DNA of 64,000 nucleotides from Phyllobacterium bourgognense (GTDB taxonomy: Bacteria; Pseudomonadota; Alphaproteobacteria; Rhizobiales; Rhizobiaceae), in the NCBI RefSeq assembly GCF_003337575.1, contig NZ_QPJM01000014.1, positions 1-64,000 of the forward strand, written 5' to 3'. The position numbers and the translations under genes were made by a program. Below, piece by piece: positions 58,482 through 64,000 of this stretch. The first letter of the stretch is position 1. Each line of letters starts with the position of its first letter. The notes under the pieces were generated by a model. That model was not told the DNA's origin, searched no databases, and saw nothing but the letters and a program-made list of their open reading frames with translations.

Positions 58482-59330
58482 TCAGATATCCTGATTAAGA
58501 AAATCAGCGAATTCGCTTTGATAGTCCGGATGCCAGCGCGACAAAGGTGGACGGTTCTTGATAACATCATTGGCTGCCCAGAGGATGCGCCGCTCATCGA
58601 GACTACGGGCTACATCGTTGTCCGGGCAAAGGATATAAAAATCACCGGCTGATACACGTTCCAGCATGAAATCGACCGTTTGTTCCGGCGTCCACGCGCC
58701 AGCTGGCTTTTCCGTGCGATCTCCTGCAGTCAAGGGCGTATAGACAAAACCCGGAATGAACAGATGAGCCGTTACGTGACAGTCCTTTGTGTTACGTAAT
58801 TCATGCTGCAAGGCTTCAGTGAAGGTCTTCACGCCCGATTTCGAGACATTGTAAGCAGGATCGCCAGGCGGTGTGGTTATGCCCTGCTTGGAGCCGGTAT
58901 TAATGATGAGGCCGGGTTTGCCTCGCCGGATCATGTCCGGGCCAAAAACCTGGCTGCCGCGGACTATGCCGAACATGTTTACGGCGATGATCCTGTCCCA
59001 GTGATCTGGATCGAAAACGCTGCTGCCAGGCTGGATGCCTGCATTGTTCATGAGGACGGCAATGCCGCCAAATCTGTCATTGACCGTCTGCTGCAGTTTG
59101 CGCAGATCTTCGACGTTAGTCACGTCTGTGGCGACAGCGATGACATCATCACCGGTGCTGGCGAGTTCAGAAACCACCGCATAAGCCCGGTCGAGTTTTT
59201 CACCTGCAAGATCAGCAATAGCGACCTTTAAACCCATGGAGGTGAAGCGTTTTGCAGCTGCAAGGCCGATACCCGATGCGCCTCCTGTGACTACGGCTAC
59301 ATGGGAAGGTGAAAAGGCAGGATGTACCAT
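58482..59330 (-). CDS. short-chain dehydrogenase/reductase
   Basis: This 282-residue Rossmann-fold oxidoreductase has the cofactor motif VVTGGASGIGLAAAKRF, NNAG in VLMNNAGIQ, the catalytic serine region NTGSKQG and the active-site YNVSKSG (Tyr and Lys). An acidic residue after the second strand (IADLAG) suggests NAD preference. The substrate cannot be inferred. A 137-base spacer before the aminopeptidase gene holds nothing recognised. Confidence 0.9.
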   Translation of the reverse strand: MVHPAFSPSHVAVVTGGASGIGLAAAKRFTSMGLKVAIADLAGEKLDRAYAVVSELASTGDDVIAVATDVTNVEDLRKLQQTVNDRFGGIAVLMNNAGIQPGSSVFDPDHWDRIIAVNMFGIVRGSQVFGPDMIRRGKPGLIINTGSKQGITTPPGDPAYNVSKSGVKTFTEALQHELRNTKDCHVTAHLFIPGFVYTPLTAGDRTEKPAGAWTPEQTVDFMLERVSAGDFYILCPDNDVARSLDERRILWAANDVIKNRPPLSRWHPDYQSEFADFLNQDI

Positions 59331-59401
59331 GGATTCGTCCTTTATCGTTACGTAGCGCTATCGCGGCAAGCTAACGGAACATGAGAACAGAAGTGTAACA
59401 A

Positions 59402-59824
59402 TTAGCCGAAATTCGGAACACGCAAATAATGTGCAAGCGGTGTCACTTGTTCCTTCGAGTCGCGTAAGTCAGACTTTCGCTCGGCGAATGCATCCTTTTG
59501 CCGGCGGGCGTCGAGAATCTCCTTTTCCGAGCTTTCGCCCATACTGAGAGCTTTGAGCAAAACCATTCGCGCGCTGTCGGCGATACCCGAGCGATTTTCG
59601 TTAAGAGCAATGTCGAGAATGACCCTGCGGAAATCCGTCGGTCCAACAAGTGTTACTGCACGTTCGCGCCGCCCATTTTCGGCGTCGATAAGCGCGTATA
59701 GTTTGTCACGGAGATCAGCACCGACATTCTCGTACTGCATGGAGAGATCCGGTGCAGCCGCGGCAAGCTTTTGCTTCTGCCGCTCGCGGTGCCGTCTTTG
59801 CCTCTCTGCATTACTGAGTGCCAT
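59402..59824 (-). CDS. conserved hypothetical protein with basic N-terminal helix
   Basis: This 140-residue soluble protein has a highly basic start (MALSNAERQRRHRERQKQK), a pattern found in several rhizobial and phage-associated small proteins and possibly DNA-binding. The middle (DLRDKLYALIDAENGRRERA) is helical. No family function is known. The 244 bases upstream (59825-60068), shared with the divergent DUF6074 gene, show no clear element. Confidence 0.65.
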   Translation of the reverse strand: MALSNAERQRRHRERQKQKLAAAAPDLSMQYENVGADLRDKLYALIDAENGRRERAVTLVGPTDFRRVILDIALNENRSGIADSARMVLLKALSMGESSEKEILDARRQKDAFAERKSDLRDSKEQVTPLAHYLRVPNFG

Positions 59825-60068
59825 GGGTTAATGCCGTAACGAATGCGAATCACTTTACACGAACCTGAATAAGCATGCGTGCCGTAGCGGGCAACATTGT
59901 GGTTGCGTTACACACAATCTGTTCGCTGGCTTGTTACATAACTTGTTACCTCCAATCATAGCGTTCCACGCGGCATGACGGGACATAGCTGAACACATTG
60001 TTAGGAACCTTCGCCTTATCGTTGAGCGAATCAATTGTAAGCGCGGCGTTGCCGAACTTGGGAAGAGT

Positions 60069-60365
60069 ATGAGTATGTTCGAAGCTGAATCCCCGATCCT
60101 ATGCCAGATCATTGCGTTCCCACTGACGAAGCGTGTGGCGAAAATTCGCGACGTGGCGGCGAAACTCATGGAAAAGACTACGGATCGGCAGGCGGAAGCC
60201 TATCGTAACCAAATTGCCGATACGCTGTTTCGGCACCTTGAGCGGATTGGGCTCCAGGAGGACGAGCAGGACGAGCAGGTCGGAGCATTCTTCACAGCAG
60301 TCGAGCTGGAACTGTCGCGTTTATACGATCTCACCGAAGACTATGGCGATACATCAGCCTACTAA
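60069..60365 (+). CDS. DUF6074 family protein
   Basis: This 98-residue acidic helical protein has the motif IIAFPLTKRVAKIRDVAAKL near its N-terminus and FRHLERIGLQEDEQDEQVGA later. These match the DUF6074 family of small rhizobial proteins. Function is unknown. It is followed by a hairpin separating it from the convergent gene at 60466. Confidence 0.72.
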   Translation: MSMFEAESPILCQIIAFPLTKRVAKIRDVAAKLMEKTTDRQAEAYRNQIADTLFRHLERIGLQEDEQDEQVGAFFTAVELELSRLYDLTEDYGDTSAY

Positions 60366-60419
60366 TCTTACGGAACGGTTCGATTGCACTGCAGGCTTTC
60401 ATTGACTGTGGGCGTGGAA

Positions 60420-60450
60420 AAGCCCGCCACCTGCGGCGACGGGCTTCTTT
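60420..60450. terminator. hairpin terminator between convergent genes
   Basis: AAGCCCG (60420-60426) and CGGGCTT (60440-60446) form the outer stem, with an inner CCGC/GCGG pairing, followed by CTTT. It lies between the DUF6074 gene and the convergent PepSY-like gene. Confidence 0.7.
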
Positions 60451-60465
60451 CGTCAGGTTGAGCGC

Positions 60466-60783
60466 CTATTCCACGGAAAGGACGTCACCAGTACGGCGAT
60501 CCACACTAACGCGCATATCGTTTCCGCGGCGATCCATACCCTCAACGACGAATCTTGACCTCGTGCGCCTTACGTCGTCAACGTCGCGAAGACCTTCGCT
60601 TCTGGCGATACGCACCGCTTCGCGCTCACTGATGTCCGAAAAACGGCGATAATCCCGTTCCGGCCGTGGCTCTTGTAGCCGAACACCGTCAGGACCAATC
60701 TGAATGGACTGAGCAAAGGCTTGGGGAGCCGATGCTATGGCGATTAACGCCGTTGCTCCGACGATAAGGATTTTTTTCAACAT
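60466..60783 (-). CDS. exported PepSY-like small protein
   Basis: This 105-residue protein has a signal peptide (MLKKILIVGATALIAIASAP, cleavage after QAFA). The mature part is rich in Arg and Asp and ends VSVDRRTGDVLSVE, a pattern of PepSY-type periplasmic domains (EREAVRIARSEGLRDVDDV). It may inhibit or chaperone a periplasmic enzyme. A perfect EcfG-type promoter 50 bases upstream puts it in the stress regulon. Confidence 0.75.
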   Translation of the reverse strand: MLKKILIVGATALIAIASAPQAFAQSIQIGPDGVRLQEPRPERDYRRFSDISEREAVRIARSEGLRDVDDVRRTRSRFVVEGMDRRGNDMRVSVDRRTGDVLSVE

Positions 60784-60832
60784 AACAGTCTTCCTTTTTT
60801 CAAATCAAATATCCCGCCCATTTGATAGAGTT

Positions 60833-60857
60833 AACGTTCACCAAGGGGCGGGGTTCC
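60833..60857 (-). promoter_or_regulatory. perfect EcfG-type promoter of the PepSY-like gene
   Basis: GGAAC (60857-60853), 16 bases and CGTT (60836-60833) on the minus strand match the consensus exactly. It is 12 kb from the stress island. Confidence 0.78.
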
Positions 60858-60920
60858 AACTTTTGGGAAAATGCTGGATTGCGCCTAAGCCAAAATACTA
60901 GGCGCAATTGCTAACCAAAC

Positions 60921-61889
60921 TTATCTGCAGCGTTTCAAGGAAAAGCTGTCGCCGCTCTCCAACGAATACCAGGTCAGGGTCCTCTTCGTCACGTCCCGCA
61001 GCTCGAAGGCATAACCATCGCTCAATTCAACCCGGTAATTGTTGCCATTGCGTTCGACATTCCTGATAGGCGTCCCGTCATACGTCCTGGTGTTGAAATC
61101 CCAGAGCCTGCCTCGGCAACTACCGTCAATCTGATCCCACCTGCCGACGAAAGTCATCTCTGCCGCCGGTTTGACCGCTGGCTTGATGGCAGGCTTTGCC
61201 ATGTTTGCTGCAACTTCGGCAGCTCTTTTCGCGTCGGCGGCCGCGGCCGCCGCTTTTGCGTCGGCGGCTTGCTTTTGTTTTGCATCGTCAGCGCTTTTTT
61301 GGTCCGCGCGCAGTTCCTCAATTCGCGCGTCAACCTTTGCAATATTATCGACACCAAGCACGTCGGCACAGTCAAGGAGCGCCATGCGTTTAGAAACCAG
61401 GTCCTCAAGGCCGGCAGCGTCGGCGCTCGCCTGCAGGTCGCGGCAAGTAGCGGACCGCTTTTCGGCCTGCGCAGCCTTTTCCTCGGCCGCCTTCGCATCG
61501 GCGAACGTCTGCTTGATGGCCGCCATGTGCTGTTTTGAGTCCTCAATCGTCGCTACGACACCATCGACGAAAGTAGCGGCCGGCGCGCACGCTGATTGAT
61601 CGACTTTCAAATGTTCTGCAGCGGAACGGTCGGCGTCTGCGATAATGTCCGTAGCTTGTTCGTTCCCATTCATTTCCTGGCGGAATTGCGCTTCTTGCGT
61701 GGCGGCATTGGCAAGGGATTGAGTGGCAAATGGATGATCGGCAAAGCAATACAGGTCAATGGCTTTGGCATAGGCGTTTGCCTTCGTGAATTTAAGCGCC
61801 TGAATGGCATCCCGCGTTTTGTCGTCAACGGCATATGCTGCGCTGGAAAAGGCGGCACAAATAATGGCTGCGGTAATGAACTTCTTCAT
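60921..61889 (-). CDS. exported hypothetical protein with Ala/Lys coiled-coil middle
   Basis: This 322-residue protein has a signal peptide (MKKFITAAIICAAFSSAAYA) and a helical N-terminal domain. A long Ala/Lys/Asp coiled coil follows (about 130-245, with KAAEEKAAQAEKRSATCRDL and AKAAAAAADAKRAAEVAANM). A compact C-terminal beta-rich domain (FVGRWDQIDGSCRGRLWDFN) ends in CR. Cysteines come in patterns suited to disulfides. No family was recognised. It is likely periplasmic, and no partner gene is adjacent. Confidence 0.6.
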   Translation of the reverse strand: MKKFITAAIICAAFSSAAYAVDDKTRDAIQALKFTKANAYAKAIDLYCFADHPFATQSLANAATQEAQFRQEMNGNEQATDIIADADRSAAEHLKVDQSACAPAATFVDGVVATIEDSKQHMAAIKQTFADAKAAEEKAAQAEKRSATCRDLQASADAAGLEDLVSKRMALLDCADVLGVDNIAKVDARIEELRADQKSADDAKQKQAADAKAAAAAADAKRAAEVAANMAKPAIKPAVKPAAEMTFVGRWDQIDGSCRGRLWDFNTRTYDGTPIRNVERNGNNYRVELSDGYAFELRDVTKRTLTWYSLESGDSFSLKRCR

Positions 61890-62104
61890 GGTTGCAATCC
61901 TTGCTCGACGCCTGTTCGGCAGGTACGAATTGAAATGCGCTAACCATGAAAATGTTCATGGGTTGAATGATAAAATCCCGCTGAAATATGGTTTGATTTT
62001 GTTCGCGCCGCATGAGAGCAGCAACGATCTTTCAAGGCCCTGCCACGCGTAATCGGTTGCTGCGTGGATCAGCTTCACGCGGTATTGACAGATTGCGTGT
62101 GATG

Positions 62105-63031
62105 CTAATCGTGGAAGGGTGTAACGAAGACGCGTTTGCCGAGCATGAAAGAGTCGGCAACATGCCTAAGCGGCGCTAGATCGACATCGGATTCCCCATT
62201 TTTGATCAGACTGGCGAATTGACGGTAAAGTGCTGCGTATTCCGTCTCCGATGAAACTGGAACAACCGTATCGTTGATGGTGAGCTTTGAACCGCCTTCA
62301 GCCAGAACCATCTTTCCAGCAGACGTTTCGGCAATAATGTCCCACGTTTGCTCGCCTAGTTGCCGCCAATCGAATTCCGCGCGAACAGGAATATTGTCAC
62401 TGTTCGTGAAATTAAGGTCGGCCGCGATAGGCGCATGTTTGTTTTCCGGAAATTCCAACGTCGCATTCCTGAGAAAAATGCCCGTCGGCAAGATATGCGT
62501 TATAATCGATAGCGCATTTATGCCGGGGTCGAAGACGCCGAGACCGCCGGCTTGCCATATCCAATCCTGATTGGGATGCCAGTGGCGGACATCTTCTTTC
62601 CAGATGACGTGGACGCTTTGGACATTCGTTGATGCCAGAAAAGACTTTGCAGCTTCAACGGCAGCAGCATATCGGGAATGCCAGCTGGCGAAAAGTGAAA
62701 CACCCTTCTCAATGGCAATTGCTTCAAGGTCTGCGACCTCGCTCAGCGTTGCTCCAGGCGGCTTTTCGAGAAACACATGCTTGCCAGCGCAGATCGCTTT
62801 GTGGGCCGCATCGTAGCGGAACTGAGGAGGCATGCACAGCGAGACCGCGTCGATGAACGGGACGGCATCGAGCATCGCCTCTATCGTCGGAAAATTCGGA
62901 ATGTTCTCGACCACGCCGTTACGGCTTGCCGCAGCGACAAGCTGCAAGTCGGGATTGCCGGCGATTGAAGGCAGGTGCTGATCGCGGGCAATTTTACCAA
63001 CGCCGACAATTGCTAGGTTGATTGGTGGCAT
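62105..63031 (-). CDS. D-galactose 1-dehydrogenase (Gfo/Idh/MocA family)
   Basis: This 308-residue NAD(P)-dependent sugar dehydrogenase has the Rossmann motif LAIVGVGKIARDQHLPSIA and EKP with catalytic Lys90 in HVFLEKPPGATL. The segments SLFASWHSRYAAAVEAAK, WKEDVRHWHPNQDWIWQ and GLGVFDPGINALSIITH strongly resemble Pseudomonas D-galactose 1-dehydrogenase, which makes D-galactonolactone. The ATG at 63031 follows AAGGGGA. No other galactonate-pathway gene is in the window. The 215-base spacer after the hypothetical protein gene (61890-62104) shows nothing notable. Confidence 0.82.
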   Translation of the reverse strand: MPPINLAIVGVGKIARDQHLPSIAGNPDLQLVAAASRNGVVENIPNFPTIEAMLDAVPFIDAVSLCMPPQFRYDAAHKAICAGKHVFLEKPPGATLSEVADLEAIAIEKGVSLFASWHSRYAAAVEAAKSFLASTNVQSVHVIWKEDVRHWHPNQDWIWQAGGLGVFDPGINALSIITHILPTGIFLRNATLEFPENKHAPIAADLNFTNSDNIPVRAEFDWRQLGEQTWDIIAETSAGKMVLAEGGSKLTINDTVVPVSSETEYAALYRQFASLIKNGESDVDLAPLRHVADSFMLGKRVFVTPFHD

Positions 63032-63129
63032 AGCAAATCCCCTTTTGGAGGGGTTTAGCAATCGAACATGCCCTTAACAAGAGGCACCGTGACGGCAAGC
63101 GAATCTCGAGAATGCTACCTGATGCCTCG

Positions 63130-64000
63130 CTATTGCTCGCGGAAGGCTCGGCTAAACTGATCGGCGAGCGGCTTGGACAGGAAGGACATCGCTGTACGCT
63201 CTTCGGTCGAAACAAAGACTTCCACGGGCATACCAGGCAAAAGCTTGCTGTCCCCGAGCTTTTCGAGCTCGTCCGATGGCACGACGACGTCGGCCAGATA
63301 ATAGACCTGACCGGTCGAGGGATCGCTGCTGGTCGCCGCGGAAACATAGGCGATACGGCCATGCAGTTCCGGCGTTGTGCGCTGGTTGAAGGCCGAAAAG
63401 CGCAGTTTCGCCGGCTGTCCGACGAAAACCTGGTCGATATCGGTGGGTGACAGTTTCGCCTCTATCTTCAGCGCGGCATCTGCGGGGACAAGCGTCACCA
63501 GCTTCTCCGCCGGGGTGATAACACCGCCGATGGTGTGGACTGCGAGTTCGTTGACAGTACCCGAGAGCGGTGCGCGGATATCGGCGCGCGCGAGCCGGTC
63601 CTCGATCGCCACTCGCCGTTCTTTGAGTTCGGAGAGCTTTGGCTCGATTGCGCTCAGTTCACGCTGTGCTTCGGTGCGTGCTGTTTCATCGATGGCTATA
63701 ATCTGCAGGCGGATTTCGCCCATGCGGGCTTTGGCGCGCGCGATATTGGCTTCAACCTCGCCCCGTTCGCCGAGGAGCTTCGCCATTTCGCGGTCTATGA
63801 TATATTTTCGCGAGGTTTCGATGAGGCGTTTGTCTGTCAAGCCCTTGATTTTGCCGTGTTCGGTCTTGACCAACGCAATCTCGTCGATCTTGGCATCGCG
63901 CTGCGATTCAAGTCCCTTGATTTCCTCGCCGAGCTGATCGATGCCGAGGACCAACTGCTCCTTCTGACTCTTCCGATTCTGGCGATTGCCGTCAAACATG
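63130..64000 (-). CDS. HlyD-family type I secretion adaptor, C-terminal part
   Basis: The gene continues beyond the right edge, so its N-terminal anchor is missing. About 290 residues are visible. The coiled-coil hairpin (KGLESQRDAKIDEI through EANIARAKARMGEI) is followed by the lipoyl/beta-barrel part with RADIRAPLSGTVNELAVHTI, GGVITPAEKLVTLVPADAAL and the HlyD signature region PGMPVEVFVSTEERTA. It would bridge an ABC exporter in the inner membrane and an outer-membrane channel for protein export. The methionine at the window edge lies within the coiled coil and is not the true start. Confidence 0.9.
   Translation of the reverse strand, partial: MFDGNRQNRKSQKEQLVLGIDQLGEEIKGLESQRDAKIDEIALVKTEHGKIKGLTDKRLIETSRKYIIDREMAKLLGERGEVEANIARAKARMGEIRLQIIAIDETARTEAQRELSAIEPKLSELKERRVAIEDRLARADIRAPLSGTVNELAVHTIGGVITPAEKLVTLVPADAALKIEAKLSPTDIDQVFVGQPAKLRFSAFNQRTTPELHGRIAYVSAATSSDPSTGQVYYLADVVVPSDELEKLGDSKLLPGMPVEVFVSTEERTAMSFLSKPLADQFSRAFREQ

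Noticed and set aside
59375-60012. Further GGAAC motifs near 59375 and 60004
   Set aside because: Neither has a CGTT-like element at 16-17 bases; the CGTT after 60004 is only 11 bases away.
63997-63999. ATG at the right edge as the start of the HlyD-type protein
   Set aside because: The methionine lies inside the coiled-coil region, and the N-terminal membrane anchor expected of the family is absent, so the gene continues beyond the window.

Overview
The window looks like chromosomal DNA of a Hyphomicrobiales (Rhizobiales) alphaproteobacterium near Phyllobacterium, Brucella/Ochrobactrum and Mesorhizobium. The reasons are an atpHAGDC operon without F0 genes, the PhyR-NepR-EcfG general stress module with HWE-type histidine kinases, the imuA-imuB-dnaE2 cassette, DUF768 and DUF6074 proteins, an envC-ctpA-deacetylase-rppH block, and a palindromic dispersed repeat resembling those of Brucella relatives. 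The genus (Phyllobacterium favoured) is inferred. No rRNA, tRNA, CRISPR, prophage or IS element was seen.

Layout. 1-6.3 kb: start of acs, an M15-type peptidase, a PLP homeostasis protein, leuS-lptE and an AAA ATPase. 6.5-10.3 kb: a sulfonate utilisation operon ssuADCB whose ssuA carries a frameshift. 10.3-13.9 kb: fsa, priA and a small membrane protein. 14.1-19.2 kb: the F1 ATP synthase operon, with an Ala/Lys-rich N-terminal tail on the beta subunit. 19.3-22.3 kb: a small stress-type protein, an LssY_C protein, a PhyH-like dioxygenase and a GGDEF protein. 22.3-32.1 kb: a divergent sugar locus (RpiR regulator, shikimate-dehydrogenase-like enzyme and cupin phosphoglucose isomerase on one side; leader ORF, ABC importer, FGGY kinase and hydrolase on the other). 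32.1-39.0 kb: cell-envelope genes and rppH. 39.1-49.8 kb: general stress response island. 49.8-55.3 kb: SOS mutagenesis cassette. 55.4-64 kb: a lysine-type dehydrogenase with its Lrp regulator, an M29 aminopeptidase, an SDR, several unknown small proteins, a D-galactose 1-dehydrogenase and part of an HlyD-type secretion adaptor.

How it fits together. The stress island encodes the anti-anti-sigma factor (PhyR), anti-sigma factor (NepR), sigma factor (EcfG) and two candidate input kinases. It is surrounded by sites of the form GGAAC-N16/17-CGTT, most placed just upstream of small membrane or CsbD-like proteins. One near-perfect site (48138-48163) has no coding gene after it. Instead it is followed by a strongly structured sequence with a C-rich loop, which I propose as a stress-induced small RNA. 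Two further sites, at 19.3 kb and 60.8 kb, suggest regulon members elsewhere in the window.

The sugar locus is the best candidate for an undescribed pathway. Importer, kinase, isomerase and dehydrogenase are present, the promoters carry palindromes over their -10 regions, and a coupled 20-codon leader ORF precedes the first permease. The substrate cannot be read from the sequence.
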